Shown: positions 17,338 through 27,312, numbered from the stretch's first letter. The stretch is 64,000 bases of DNA from UBA1479 sp040218445 (GCA_040218445.1 JAVJRK010000010.1:1-64000); one strand, 5' to 3'. Numbers and translations are program-made. Notes: generated from the sequence alone by a model not told the origin.

Positions 17338-19686
17338 TTAAACCAAGACTCCATGATCCGCCGCAAAAGCCCTTAATTTCTCCCGCAAGGAGTGGTCGGC
17401 CGATTGCTGCAGCCCCTGAAGGTAGTTTTCCAGGGCTCCGGCATCCAGCGACCGCACCATCGCCTTGACCGGCCCGATCGACGGCGCCGACATGGAAAGA
17501 TTTCGGAAACCTAGGCCGATCAAGGTCATCGCGGCCAGCGGCTCGCCTGCCATTTCACCGCATAGGCTGAATTCCGTATCCGTATCGCGGCATTGGCGCG
17601 CGACTTCGCCCAGAAAATTGAGCGCGGCCGGTGACAGGTCATCATATCGCGCCGCGACCTGGGGGTTGCCCCGATCGGCGGCGAACAGGAACTGCAGCAT
17701 GTCGTTGGAGCCGACGGAAATGAAATCAACCCGCTTCATCAGCGCCGGCATCTGAAAGATCAAGCCGGGCACTTCGAGCATCACGCCGGCGCGGACGTCC
17801 GCCGGCACCGCGGTTCCACGTTTATTGGCGCGCGCCAGTTCCGCATCCAAAAGCTTCTTTGCCGCATCGAATTCAGCCACTTCCGTGACCATCGGAAACA
17901 TCACCCGCAGCGTCCGTCCCGCCGCCGCGCGGATCAACGAACGCAACTGGTCACGCATCAATGCCGGCCGATCCAAGGACACCCGAATCGCCCGCCATCC
18001 CATGGCCGGGTTTTCCTCGTCACCTTCGACTTCCCAATAGGGCAAAACCTTGTCCCCGCCCGCATCCAATGTGCGGAATGTCACGGGCCTGTCGCCTGCA
18101 TTTTCGAACACGGTCGCGTAGATTTCCTGTTGCCGTTCAACCGTGGGCGCGGCGGCTTCAACCATGAAGGGGATTTCCGTGCGGAACAACCCGATGCCGG
18201 CGGCCCCTGTCTGGTCCAGATGCATCAGATCGACACGCAACCCGGCGTTGAGCAACAGATTGACCGCCACCCCGTCCTTGGTGACCGAGGGCATATCCTT
18301 CAGTTCGGCATATTGCGCGCGCTGTTCGGCACGCCCCCGCATGCTGTCCTCGAAGGTGATGCGAATGTCCTCGCCGGGGCGCAGGAAGACCTGACCATGG
18401 TCGCCGTCGATAATCAGGGGATCACCGTCTTCAACCCGGTCGAGGATATTTTCCATGCGCCCGACAACGGGCAGATCCAATGCCCGTGCGACAATGGCGA
18501 CATGGGCGTTGGGCGAACCTTCGGCCAGGACAAGGCCGCGCAGGCGATCCGTGTCGTAATCCAAAAGCTGCGCCGGTCCCATGTTGCGCGCGATCAAAAT
18601 CGCGTTTTCCGGCATTTCGCGCGGTCCCGGCTCCGTCCCCAACAGATGCTGGGTCAATCGGTACCCCAAGTCGTCCAGGTCGTGGGCGCGTTCGCGCAGA
18701 TAAGGGTCGTCAATCCCGGCCATGCGGGCGCGCAAATCATTCTGCACGCGCTGGACGGCGGCTTCGGCGGACAAGCCGGAAGCGATGGCATCCTCGATCC
18801 GTGCCAGCCATCCCGCGTCCTGCGCGATCAGGCGGTACGTTTCCAGAATGTCGCGATGCTCGCCGCCCTTGGCCACATGGTCCGACGCCAGCATGTCGTC
18901 AAGCGCGCCATGCATGGCCTTGAACGCCTGGTGCAGGCGGTCGCGCTCCGCCGCCGGATCATCGGCAACGATGGTTTCGATATACAGGTGCGGGCGGTGA
19001 AGAACCGCCGTGCCGATCCCGATCCCGCCGTTCAGTTTCAGCCCTTCGATGCGCAGCGCTTTCAACGCAATGCCATCGACCGGCAGCAATTCGTCGGCCG
19101 AAACCAAGTCCCCCCCGGCGACCAGTTCGGCCAGAACCATGGCCACGGTCTGAAGGGTTTCGACCTCTTCATCCTCGTACGCGCGCCGCGTCCGGTTCTG
19201 GACGGCGACGACCCCCGTGACCCGGCCGCCGCGCATGATCGGCACGCCCATCAGAGAATGAAACAGCTCTTCACCCGTTTCCGGCCGGTAGGCGAAACTG
19301 GGATGGGATTGGGCGTCTTCCAATGCGAACGGCAATGCATGGGCGCCGATTTCACCGACCAGGCCCTCGCCGATGCGCAGGCGGGTCTTGTGCACGGCAT
19401 CCTTGCGCAGGCCTTGGGTCGCGAACAGTTCCAGCACGTCCCCGGCCCGCCGCAAATAAATCGAGCAAACTTCCGCGACCATTTCCAGGGCGATGATCTG
19501 AACGATCTGATCCAGGCGCTCCTGCGCCGTGCCCGCGCCGGCCATGACGGCGCGCACCTTCCCCAGCATGCGCCGGGGAACGGGCGAAATCGCGGGCCGC
19601 CGCGACGCGCCGCGTTCACCGCCCGAAAGCGGTTTGCTGCGCACCGGATTGGCGGCCGGGTCTTTCGGGTTGGACGTATCGTTCAC
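17338..19686 (-). CDS. ptsP: Phosphoenolpyruvate--protein phosphotransferase PtsP (EI-Ntr)
   Basis: A 782-residue Enzyme I of the nitrogen-related PTS. It has an N-terminal GAF domain (about 45-180), then the PTS EI N-terminal region, the swivelling domain with the phosphorylated His in GSPNAHVAIVARALDLPVVG, and the C-terminal PEP-binding barrel (FRTEIPFM, GSNDMLQF, LCGEMAGEPLA). It passes phosphate from PEP to NPr and EIIA-Ntr as a regulatory relay. GTG start. lysC lies 172 bases upstream; a lysC-ptsP pairing is common in Alphaproteobacteria. Confidence 0.96.
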   Translation of the reverse strand: MNDTSNPKDPAANPVRSKPLSGGERGASRRPAISPVPRRMLGKVRAVMAGAGTAQERLDQIVQIIALEMVAEVCSIYLRRAGDVLELFATQGLRKDAVHKTRLRIGEGLVGEIGAHALPFALEDAQSHPSFAYRPETGEELFHSLMGVPIMRGGRVTGVVAVQNRTRRAYEDEEVETLQTVAMVLAELVAGGDLVSADELLPVDGIALKALRIEGLKLNGGIGIGTAVLHRPHLYIETIVADDPAAERDRLHQAFKAMHGALDDMLASDHVAKGGEHRDILETYRLIAQDAGWLARIEDAIASGLSAEAAVQRVQNDLRARMAGIDDPYLRERAHDLDDLGYRLTQHLLGTEPGPREMPENAILIARNMGPAQLLDYDTDRLRGLVLAEGSPNAHVAIVARALDLPVVGRMENILDRVEDGDPLIIDGDHGQVFLRPGEDIRITFEDSMRGRAEQRAQYAELKDMPSVTKDGVAVNLLLNAGLRVDLMHLDQTGAAGIGLFRTEIPFMVEAAAPTVERQQEIYATVFENAGDRPVTFRTLDAGGDKVLPYWEVEGDEENPAMGWRAIRVSLDRPALMRDQLRSLIRAAAGRTLRVMFPMVTEVAEFDAAKKLLDAELARANKRGTAVPADVRAGVMLEVPGLIFQMPALMKRVDFISVGSNDMLQFLFAADRGNPQVAARYDDLSPAALNFLGEVARQCRDTDTEFSLCGEMAGEPLAAMTLIGLGFRNLSMSAPSIGPVKAMVRSLDAGALENYLQGLQQSADHSLREKLRAFAADHGVLV

Positions 19687-19814
19687 TTGAAATTAGACCC
19701 CCTGCCCTTTCTGCATGCGCGGCTCGGTCCGGGGCGGCTCCTCCCGGACCTGAGCTATCATATAGGAACAAATTATCGCATGGGCGACCGCAGTGCCGCC
19801 GGAAATTCAGTTTC

Positions 19815-19833
19815 GGGACCGATAAAGGGTCCC
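19815..19833. repeat. Small inverted repeat after lysC
   Basis: GGGACC-N7-GGTCCC lies in the lysC-ptsP gap, 26 bases past the lysC stop. There is no T run on the minus strand, so it may be a weak attenuator or an RNA 3' stabiliser rather than a full terminator. Confidence 0.3.
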
Positions 19834-19858
19834 TTAAGACCTTGCCGCGTCGAACTTT

Positions 19859-21079
19859 TTAAGCAGCGTCCAAGCCATATGCCGTATGCAGGGCGCGCAC
19901 CGCCAATTCGGTATATTCCTCGGCGACCAGGACACTGACCTTGATCTCGGATGTCGAAATCACCTGAATGTTGATCCCCTTTTCCGCCAAGGTCTGGAAC
20001 ATGGTCTGCGCCACGCCCGCATGCGACCGCATGCCGACGCCGATGATCGAAATCTTGACCACGCCATCCTTGGCGATCAGGTCTTCGTAGCCGATTTCAT
20101 CTTTCTTCGACTGAATGATCGATTTGGTGCGCTCCAGGTCGGCCTTGGTCACGGTGAAGGTCATGTCCGTGGCCTTGTCGTCGGCCGATACGTTCTGCAC
20201 GATCATGTCGACGTTGACGCTGGCTTCCGCCAAGGGGCCAAAAATGCTGGCGGCCACACCCGGGCGGTCGGCGACGCGAACCAGGGTGATCTTGGCTTCA
20301 TCCCGGGAATAGGCGATTCCGCTGACGATTTGCTTTTCCACGATTTCTTCCTCGTTCACGACCAGGGTACCGCGATCGGCGGAGAAGGTCGAACGGACCT
20401 CCGTGCGGACCCCATGGTTCATGGCCATTTCCACGGCGCGGGTCTGCAGGACCTTCGCACCCTGGGACGCCATCTCCAGCATTTCTTCGTAAGTGATCTT
20501 GTTCAGCTTGCGGGCCTTGGTGACGATCCGGGGATCGCAGGTATAGACCCCGTCCACATCCGTATAGATGTCGCAGCGATGGGCCTTCAGCGCGGCCGCC
20601 AGGGCCACCGCCGAGGTGTCCGAGCCCCCCCGCCCCAGCGTCGTGATGCGACCGTCGGGCGCCAGGCCCTGGAACCCGGGCACGACCACGACCTCGCCCT
20701 TTTCCAGACGTTCGGAAATCTTGTCCGTGTCGATCCCGGTGATCCGCGCCTTGGCATGGACGTTGTCCGTATGGATCGGAATCTGCCAGCCCAGCCAGGA
20801 CCGCGCCGGAATGCCGATATCCTGCAAGGCAAGCGCCAAAAGGCCCGAGGTTACCTGTTCGCCCGATGCCACCACGGCGTCATATTCGCGGGCGTCGAAC
20901 AGGTTCGAAATTTCGCCCACGTATTCGACCAATTGGTTGGTCACCCCGGCCATGGCCGATACGACGACGGCAACGCTGTTGCCCGCATCGACCTCGGTCT
21001 TGACGCGTTGCGCCACACCTTTGATGCGGTCGACGTCGCCGACGGAGGTCCCGCCGAATTTTTGCACGATCAACGCCAT
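19859..21079 (-). CDS. lysC: Aspartate kinase
   Basis: A 406-residue kinase that makes aspartyl-4-phosphate, the first step to lysine, threonine and methionine. The nucleotide-binding motif KFGGTSVGD is at the N-terminus, GFQGLAPDGRITTLGRGGSDTS marks the active site, and two ACT domains form the C-terminal regulatory part (about 265-400). The single-chain length matches class II aspartate kinases, which are feedback controlled by lysine or threonine. It is divergent from ubiG. Confidence 0.97.
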   Translation of the reverse strand: MALIVQKFGGTSVGDVDRIKGVAQRVKTEVDAGNSVAVVVSAMAGVTNQLVEYVGEISNLFDAREYDAVVASGEQVTSGLLALALQDIGIPARSWLGWQIPIHTDNVHAKARITGIDTDKISERLEKGEVVVVPGFQGLAPDGRITTLGRGGSDTSAVALAAALKAHRCDIYTDVDGVYTCDPRIVTKARKLNKITYEEMLEMASQGAKVLQTRAVEMAMNHGVRTEVRSTFSADRGTLVVNEEEIVEKQIVSGIAYSRDEAKITLVRVADRPGVAASIFGPLAEASVNVDMIVQNVSADDKATDMTFTVTKADLERTKSIIQSKKDEIGYEDLIAKDGVVKISIIGVGMRSHAGVAQTMFQTLAEKGINIQVISTSEIKVSVLVAEEYTELAVRALHTAYGLDAA

Positions 21080-21235
21080 GGAACCGGATGCTACCCCCGA
21101 CCCTTGAAACCTGCCCGAAAAACGGAATATTCCGCCGGAATTACTTGCCCTTGTCTGCCGGGCGGCGCCTTCTTACTCTTAATCCGCGCTGCGGGCAAGG
21201 TGCCCGCCGCACCAAGAGCATAAAGGCCAGCTGAA

Positions 21236-22012
21236 ATGTCCCAGACCACCGCCGCCCCCAAGCCCTCATCGACCGCGGTCCCAACGACCGCCGACGACGG
21301 CGAGGTCGCCCGCTTTCAGGCGATTGCCGATGAATGGTGGGATGCCGGCGGCAAGTTCCGGCCGCTGCATCGCATCAACCCGGTGCGCATCGCCTATATC
21401 CGGGACCATGTGGCCGCCCATTTCGGCCTGTCCACGGACAGGGATCAGCCGTTAAAGGGGCTTCGGCTGCTGGATATCGGCTGCGGCGGCGGCCTGCTGT
21501 CCGAACCGATGGCGCGTTTGGGCGCCGCCGTGACCGGGATCGATGCCGGTGAAAAGAACGTGGCCGTGGCGCGCCTGCACGCCGAGCAAGTGGGCCTGGA
21601 TATCGATTATCGCCACGTTCTGCCCGAAGACCTGGCCGGTCTGGGCGAAAGCTATGACGTGGTTCTGAACATGGAAGTGGTCGAACATGTCGCCGACCTG
21701 GATGTGTTTCTTGCGGCGTCCGCCGGATTGATCCGGCCGGGCGGCTGCACCGTGGTGACGACCCTGAACCGCACGCTGAAATCCCTGGCCCTGGCCAAGG
21801 TGGGGGCTGAATACATCCTGCGCTGGCTGCCCGTCGGCACCCATGATTGGCGCAAGTTCGTGCGTCCGTCGGAACTGACGCGTACCCTTTCCGCCCATGG
21901 GGTCGAAGTGACCCAGCTGGAAGGCATGGTGTTCAATCCGCTAAGCGATACCTGGCGTCTGGATGCCCGCGATTTGGGCGTTAACTATCTGGCATTCGGC
22001 ATCAAGGTCTGA
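21236..22012 (+). CDS. ubiG: Ubiquinone biosynthesis O-methyltransferase
   Basis: A 258-residue SAM methylase that catalyses both O-methylations of ubiquinone synthesis. It has the UbiG lead (DEWWDAGGKFRPLHRINPVRIAYI), motif I (LRLLDIGCGGGLLSEPMARLGA) and DVVLNMEVVEHVADL. The divergent ubiG-lysC pair is typical of Alphaproteobacteria. The start codon at 21236 follows a weak ribosome site (AAAGGCC at about 21221). Confidence 0.96.
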   Translation: MSQTTAAPKPSSTAVPTTADDGEVARFQAIADEWWDAGGKFRPLHRINPVRIAYIRDHVAAHFGLSTDRDQPLKGLRLLDIGCGGGLLSEPMARLGAAVTGIDAGEKNVAVARLHAEQVGLDIDYRHVLPEDLAGLGESYDVVLNMEVVEHVADLDVFLAASAGLIRPGGCTVVTTLNRTLKSLALAKVGAEYILRWLPVGTHDWRKFVRPSELTRTLSAHGVEVTQLEGMVFNPLSDTWRLDARDLGVNYLAFGIKV

Positions 22013-22110
22013 TCTGTCCGCCCGGCGTCCGGACCGAAACACAACTGTCATAAACCCTCCCTATGATGCGCCGCACAATGTGATCCACCGACGTTATCTG
22101 CGGGGCAAAC

Positions 22111-23622
22111 ATGTCGGAACTGGCGGCTGTCAAAAGTCTGCGATATCGCTACGTCCTGGGGCTGGCCGCCATTGCGCTGCTGGTCACGGCGTCGTTCATT
22201 ACCATGCATGTCATCATCGACAAGCAAAGCGATTACGCGCACCTGATCTTCGTCGCCGGCGGCCAGAACAGCCAGGCCAATCGCATCGCCCATTTCGCCG
22301 GGCAAATGGTGATCGCACAGGACGAATACGAATACGAGACCTCGCGCGCCCAATTGGGCCGCGCCGTCAACGCCATGCAGCGTGCGCATCTTCTGCTGCT
22401 GACCGGCGACGAAGACGCGGGCATCCCCCAGGTCATGACCGAGGACCTGTCGGTCATCTATTTCGACAACACGGTCGGACTGGACATAGCGGTCAACCGG
22501 TTTCTGGGACATGCGCGCGACATCTACACCCATCGCTACGGTGAACTCAGGATCAACACACCATCCTATGTCTACCTCATCAACTATGGCCCGCACGTTT
22601 TGGAGCCCATGCTGAATTCGGCGGTCGAGGGATATGAGCGATTTTCCCGGCATGCCATTTCCCGCATCAAACGGTTCGAGACGGGGTTATGGCTCTGCGC
22701 CCTGATGGCCTTACTGCTTGAGGCCGCATTCATCTACCGGCCTTTGGAAACGAAGGTGCGTTCGACCGTCAACGAATTGAAGGCCAAAAACGAGGAATTG
22801 CGCCACAGACTTAAGGACATCGCCCTGGCCCAGGACGATATGGAGCGCCAGAAAAACCGCGCGGAAAAAGCCAACCGCGCAAAGACCGAGTTCCTGTCGA
22901 ACATGAGCCACGAATTGCGCACCCCGTTGAACGCCATCATCGGGTTTTCCAGTTCATTGAAATCCGGGGTTTACGGCCCGCTCGCCAATCAAAAACAAGA
23001 AAGTTGCCTGCAAGATATCAATGTCTCCGGCAGTCACCTTCTGTCCCTGATCAACGACATTCTGGATATATCCGCGGCGGAGGCCCAACGCCTGTCCCTA
23101 AGCGAAGAAGAGGTCAACCTCGCCCTGATGATCACCGAAACCCTGCGCATGGTCGACCGCGACATCGCCAGCAAGGGCATTCACCTGAATACCGACTTGG
23201 CGGCAAACCTGCCCTGGCTTTTTGCTGACGACCGGCGCCTGAAACAGATCCTGCTGAACCTGCTGTCCAATGCGGTCAAATTCACATCCGCGGGCGGACG
23301 CGTCACGGTAGAAGCCCGTCAAATGAGTGACGGGGGATTGCGTTTATCCATTTCCGACACGGGGATCGGCATGGACAAAAACGAGTTGGAAATCGCATTG
23401 TCACGGTTCGGCCAGGTCGGCCATCACATGACCCGGGATCACCAGGGCACGGGGCTGGGACTTCCCCTGACCATCGAACTGGCAAAATGCCACGGCGCCG
23501 CCGTAGATGTGATCAGTGCCAAGGGCGTGGGGACCCGCGTGGTTCTGGATTTCCCCCCATCGCGCGTGATTTGCGCGGCGCCGGCGCGGCAGCAAATAAA
23601 ACAGCGCCTGACCGCTGTTTAA
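22111..23622 (+). CDS. Membrane-bound sensor histidine kinase
   Basis: A 503-residue kinase. Two membrane segments (about residues 14-34 and 190-212) flank a helical periplasmic domain that looks like a PilJ/NarX-type sensor. A short coiled coil follows (NELKAKNEELRHRLKDIA), then HisKA with the phospho-acceptor in NMSHELRTPLNAIIGF and an ATPase domain (N box LLSNAVKF, G1 SDTGIGMD, G2 GTGLGLPL). No response regulator lies next to it, so the partner is encoded elsewhere. The signal is unknown. Confidence 0.92.
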   Translation: MSELAAVKSLRYRYVLGLAAIALLVTASFITMHVIIDKQSDYAHLIFVAGGQNSQANRIAHFAGQMVIAQDEYEYETSRAQLGRAVNAMQRAHLLLLTGDEDAGIPQVMTEDLSVIYFDNTVGLDIAVNRFLGHARDIYTHRYGELRINTPSYVYLINYGPHVLEPMLNSAVEGYERFSRHAISRIKRFETGLWLCALMALLLEAAFIYRPLETKVRSTVNELKAKNEELRHRLKDIALAQDDMERQKNRAEKANRAKTEFLSNMSHELRTPLNAIIGFSSSLKSGVYGPLANQKQESCLQDINVSGSHLLSLINDILDISAAEAQRLSLSEEEVNLALMITETLRMVDRDIASKGIHLNTDLAANLPWLFADDRRLKQILLNLLSNAVKFTSAGGRVTVEARQMSDGGLRLSISDTGIGMDKNELEIALSRFGQVGHHMTRDHQGTGLGLPLTIELAKCHGAAVDVISAKGVGTRVVLDFPPSRVICAAPARQQIKQRLTAV

Positions 23623-23788
23623 CCCCGAAGCTTCTGAGCCGCCCCGATATCCGCTATCATCTTTCCCGGCACTCTTTGGTCGCGTCCGTTCGGACGTGAT
23701 GCATCAAGGAACATAAAAACCAACCCGTTCCCCGTCGGCCCGGCCACGGCGGCGTAAACATGGGAACGGCCACGGGAGGACTGACCAC

Positions 23789-24670
23789 ATGAATTTGGGA
23801 TATATCGGGCTTGGCATGATGGGCGGCGCGTTGGCACGGCGCCTGATGGGCGAACACAAACTGCGTGTGTTCGACCTCAACCGCGAAGCCGTCGACCGTT
23901 TTGCCGCCGACGGCGCCCAGCCGGTCCAGGATCCGGCCTCGCTGGCCCGCGAATGCGACATCATCCTGACCTGCCTGCCGACGTCGGCCAACGTCCGCCA
24001 GGCGGTTTTCGGGCCCGGCGGCCTGATCGAAGGCCTGGAGCCCGGCAAGCTGATCATCGACCAGACCACGGGCGATCCCAACGAGACCAAGGCCATGGCG
24101 GCGGAACTTGCGGAACAGGGCATCGGGCTGATCGACGCGCCTGTTTCCGGCGGCCCGCACGGCGCCGAAGCCGGCACGATTGCGATCATGGTCGGCGGGG
24201 CGAAAGAGCAATTCGACAAGGCCCTTCCCTATCTTGAGGCCATCAGCCCCAACATCTTTCACTGCGGCGATGTCGGTGCGGGGCACACCATGAAACTGGT
24301 CAACAACGTGACCAGTGCCTCGATCCGTATCGCCACCTTCGAGGCCGTGACCATGGGCATCAAGAACGGGTTAAGCCTGGACACCATGATCGAAGTGCTG
24401 AGCAAGGGATCGGGACAAAGCAACGCATCGAAGATTTCCCTGCCGCGCGTGCGCGACAAAAAACCGGGCACCTTCGCCATCGACCTGATGCACAAGGACG
24501 TGCGGCTGGCCTGTCAGCTGGGCAATGATTCAGGCGTACCGATGATGGCATCAAACCTGACGCGTGAATTCTTTCAGGCCGGCATGCAGATGCTCGGCCC
24601 CAAGGCAAGCTGTGATGACGTCATCAAGGTGCTGGAGCGAAACGCGGGAATTTCATTTACGGACGACTAG
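23789..24670 (+). CDS. NAD(P)-dependent beta-hydroxyacid dehydrogenase
   Basis: A 293-residue member of the 3-hydroxyisobutyrate / tartronate-semialdehyde reductase family. It has an N-terminal dinucleotide site GYIGLGMMGGALARRL, the substrate-binding motif DAPVSGGPHGAEAGT and the catalytic lysine in HTMKLVNN. Which hydroxyacid it uses cannot be told from sequence. The ribosome site (GGGAGGA, about 23774-23780) is good. It stands as a single gene between the kinase and a convergent DUF1178 gene. Confidence 0.92.
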   Translation: MNLGYIGLGMMGGALARRLMGEHKLRVFDLNREAVDRFAADGAQPVQDPASLARECDIILTCLPTSANVRQAVFGPGGLIEGLEPGKLIIDQTTGDPNETKAMAAELAEQGIGLIDAPVSGGPHGAEAGTIAIMVGGAKEQFDKALPYLEAISPNIFHCGDVGAGHTMKLVNNVTSASIRIATFEAVTMGIKNGLSLDTMIEVLSKGSGQSNASKISLPRVRDKKPGTFAIDLMHKDVRLACQLGNDSGVPMMASNLTREFFQAGMQMLGPKASCDDVIKVLERNAGISFTDD

Positions 24671-24694
24671 GCGCCCAAGAACAACAGCACAGGG

Positions 24695-25126
24695 TCAGTT
24701 GTCGCGGCGCGGCGGGCTTCCCGGAATGCGGAAGAACTCGATGCCTTCGTCTTCCAGGTCGGCGGCTTCATCATCCGTCGCTTCGCCGTAGATGCCGCGT
24801 TCTTCGGCATCGCCATAGTGGATGGCGCGGGCTTCGTCGGCAAACTGACCGCCGACGTAATCGCATTCCTGTTCCACATTGTCGCGCAGCTTACCGACCG
24901 CGGTCAGGATACGGCGCGCGACCTCGTGTGCCTTGGCCTCGGCGAAATGATCCGAATTGGCGGATTTCGAAATGCCCGGCGCCATGATCGCCTTGGCCAC
25001 GTCGACGTCACCGCAATGGGGACAAGACACTTGCTGGCGTTTGATCTGGCGGTCGTAACCGGCGCCATCGCGGAACCACGCATCGAATTCGTGATCCTGG
25101 CTGCAAATGAGACGATAACGGATCAT
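24695..25126 (-). CDS. DUF1178 family protein
   Basis: A 143-residue conserved alphaproteobacterial protein of unknown function. The N-terminus is a small zinc-ribbon-like unit (MIRYRLICSQDHEFDAWF ... VSCPHCGD), related to the FmdB/Zn-ribbon start; the remainder is acidic and helical. It ends 24 bases from the convergent dehydrogenase gene. Confidence 0.9.
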   Translation of the reverse strand: MIRYRLICSQDHEFDAWFRDGAGYDRQIKRQQVSCPHCGDVDVAKAIMAPGISKSANSDHFAEAKAHEVARRILTAVGKLRDNVEQECDYVGGQFADEARAIHYGDAEERGIYGEATDDEAADLEDEGIEFFRIPGSPPRRDN

Positions 25127-25293
25127 GGCTCGGACTCTTTCTGTGCCGACGGCCAGAAACCCCGTAAAGTAATGAACAATGGGAATTTTTCAGGCCGTTC
25201 GCGCCTGTTATAGGCGTTTTGACCTGTAAAACATAGTATGAAACGCTTAACAAAATCCGAATCACCTTGCCCTGGAATCCAAGCATCACCGCC

Positions 25294-25917
25294 ATGTTAG
25301 ATCCTGCCGAGAAGCACGCCACCCATCTGAAATTCAAGTCGCCGTCCCCCTGGGTTCAGCGCTTCGCCCCCTTGGTGCCGACCACCGGGCCCAGCAGCGG
25401 CACCGTGCTGGACTTGGCGGCGGGCGGCGGACGCCACGCGCGTTATTTCCATGAACGCGGGCATGGCGTGACGGCGGCGGACAAGGATGTCTCGGCACTG
25501 GCCGATCTGGCCCGCGCCGATAATGCCGAGGTCATCGACATCGATCTTGAAGATGGCAAACCCTGGCCCTTCGCTGGCCAAACGTTCGCCTGCATCGTCG
25601 TCAGCAATTATCTGTACCGCCCGCATTTCGACGGACTGATTGGATCGTTGGAGCCGGGCGGCGTGCTGTTGTACGAAACCTTCGCCCGCGGCAACGAAGC
25701 CTTCGGCCGGCCGCGCAATCCCGATCATCTGTTGAAAGCGGGCGAACTGCTGGACCTTGTCCACGGAAAGCTGCAGGTCGTCGCCTATGAACACGGACAG
25801 ACGGATGAAGCGCCGCCCGGCATGAAACAACGCATCTGCGCCGTCAACGACCTGGGACTGTCCACCCGCGACGACGGCGACCCGCCGCCGCATGCCCTGC
25901 CCCCCTCAAAACAGTAG
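25294..25917 (+). CDS. Class I SAM-dependent methyltransferase
   Basis: A 207-residue methylase-fold protein (motif I VLDLAAGGGRHARYF; then VTAADKDVSALADLA, FACIVVSNYLYRPHFDGLI) similar to the TehB/SAM small-methylase group. I prefer the ATG at 25294 (MLDPAEK); an in-frame TTG at 25267 would add nine residues. Neither has a clear ribosome site. The DUF1272 gene follows after 10 bases, so the two are probably co-transcribed. The substrate is unknown. Confidence 0.82.
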   Translation: MLDPAEKHATHLKFKSPSPWVQRFAPLVPTTGPSSGTVLDLAAGGGRHARYFHERGHGVTAADKDVSALADLARADNAEVIDIDLEDGKPWPFAGQTFACIVVSNYLYRPHFDGLIGSLEPGGVLLYETFARGNEAFGRPRNPDHLLKAGELLDLVHGKLQVVAYEHGQTDEAPPGMKQRICAVNDLGLSTRDDGDPPPHALPPSKQ

Positions 25918-25927
25918 GTTCATCCCC

Positions 25928-26236
25928 ATGCTGACCCTCAAACCCAATTGTGAATGCTGTGACAAGGACCTGGCGCCCGATGCCGAGGACGCCATGATCT
26001 GCTCCTACGAATGCACATTCTGCCGGACCTGCGTGGATACCGAACTGAACAACGTCTGCCCGAACTGCGGCGGCGGGTTTTCACCCCGCCCCATACGGCC
26101 GAAAACAGAACGGCGGCCGGGCGTCAGCCTGGACCATCACCCCGCATCGGCGGACCGCAAGCATCTGAAATATTCATTGGAAGACGTGCGCGCGTTCTCG
26201 AAAGGCGTCCGGGATATTCCGCCCGCTGACCGTTAA
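25928..26236 (+). CDS. DUF1272 domain-containing zinc-binding protein
   Basis: A 102-residue protein with seven to eight cysteines arranged as paired CxxC-like knuckles (NCECCDKDL, CSYECTFCRTC, NVCPNCGG), typical of DUF1272, which resembles a small RING/zinc-ribbon fold. The start at 25928 begins the conserved MLTLKPNCE. Function unknown; it follows the methyltransferase closely. Confidence 0.88.
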   Translation: MLTLKPNCECCDKDLAPDAEDAMICSYECTFCRTCVDTELNNVCPNCGGGFSPRPIRPKTERRPGVSLDHHPASADRKHLKYSLEDVRAFSKGVRDIPPADR

Positions 26237-26267
26237 ATCACCGAACATCGATCCGCTCCCGTCAGCC

Positions 26268-27164
26268 TTATGCAGCAAAATTCCCGAGGTGCCGGTCCAG
26301 CAGGTCGGTGAAGGCGGCCTCGCGCTCGCCCAGGGGCCGGGCGGCGGGAAAGATGGCCTTCAATTCATAAGTCACCGCAGGACGGAACGGGCGCAACACC
26401 ACGCCCCGGCCTTCGTTGGCCCGCGCGGTCAAGGGGTCAAGCACGCCGATCCCCACACCATCGGCGATCAGGGGATAAAGCGATCCTGAAAAGGTCGATT
26501 CAAACACGATGTTGACATCGATCCCCGCCGCCGCCAGTTGCGCCATGAACTGCTGCTGCAAGCGGCTGTAATCGGACAATACCAACAAAGGCTGGCCGTC
26601 CAGGTCCTTGGGCGTGATTTCCGATTTCGCGGCAAGCGCATGACTTTCCGGCAACACGCAAAGGCCTTCATGCGCGGGCAAGGCCCGCACCACCACACCG
26701 GGGGCTTCCGCCGGGACGACGGCAACGCCCATGTCGCATTGCTGCATGGCGACCAAATCCAGAACCTCGGGCGAGGAGACGGTCTTCAGGGAAAGCGCGA
26801 CGCCGGGCCAGGCCGTGTGAAAGGCATGGGCGACAGCCGGCAGACAATAGAATGAAGGGGCCAGCGAGGCCGCGATCCGCAGCGCCCCCTGCCGTCGTTG
26901 GCGAAGTTCCGCCGCCGCGCGCGCCACGCGGTCAAGGCCGTGGAAGCTGCGTTCGACCTCGCGATACAGCGCCACGGCATCGGGCGTGGCGACGATGCGC
27001 CCGCCCGCGCGTTCGAACAGGGCCAAGCCGATTTCGGCTTCCAGGTCCTTGATCAGGCGGCTGACCGCAGGTTGCGTGATGCCCATCAAATCCCCGGCGG
27101 CGGTCATGCTGCCCGTCTGAAACGCGGCGCGGAAGGCTTCGACCTGACGAAGGTTCAGACGCAT
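26268..27164 (-). CDS. LysR family transcriptional regulator
   Basis: A 298-residue LysR regulator: an N-terminal winged HTH (LNLRQVEAFRAAFQTGSMTA ... AVSRLIKDLEAEIGLALFER) and a type 2 periplasmic-binding-like effector domain. It is divergent from a TauD-family dioxygenase gene across a 148-base AT-rich region, so control of that gene is the simplest hypothesis. The effector is unknown. Confidence 0.94.
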   Translation of the reverse strand: MRLNLRQVEAFRAAFQTGSMTAAGDLMGITQPAVSRLIKDLEAEIGLALFERAGGRIVATPDAVALYREVERSFHGLDRVARAAAELRQRRQGALRIAASLAPSFYCLPAVAHAFHTAWPGVALSLKTVSSPEVLDLVAMQQCDMGVAVVPAEAPGVVVRALPAHEGLCVLPESHALAAKSEITPKDLDGQPLLVLSDYSRLQQQFMAQLAAAGIDVNIVFESTFSGSLYPLIADGVGIGVLDPLTARANEGRGVVLRPFRPAVTYELKAIFPAARPLGEREAAFTDLLDRHLGNFAA

Positions 27165-27180
27165 GCCGTTAACTGCCCCA

Positions 27181-27210
27181 TAATATTTTGTTATGAATGG
27201 CTAATATTTT
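27181..27210. promoter_or_regulatory. Direct repeat in the LysR/TauD intergenic region, candidate operator
   Basis: The nine-base TAATATTTT occurs at 27181-27189 and again at 27202-27210, exactly 21 bases (two helical turns) apart, just upstream of the LysR start. LysR proteins bind AT-rich T-N11-A half sites on one DNA face, so the spacing fits. Which regulator binds is inferred. Confidence 0.4.
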
Positions 27211-27312
27211 GAATTCGACATTATCCAGGGAGCGCTGTCAAATCGGATGTATCGCCGCCCCGCGAAGACGGGATGCGACGCAGAGGAAACCGACAATCCA
27301 AGGAGCCTGACC

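Noticed and set aside
18130..19938. A 602-codon open frame antisense to ptsP
   Set aside because: Shadow of ptsP: no domain, odd composition, and it runs beyond both ends of the real gene.
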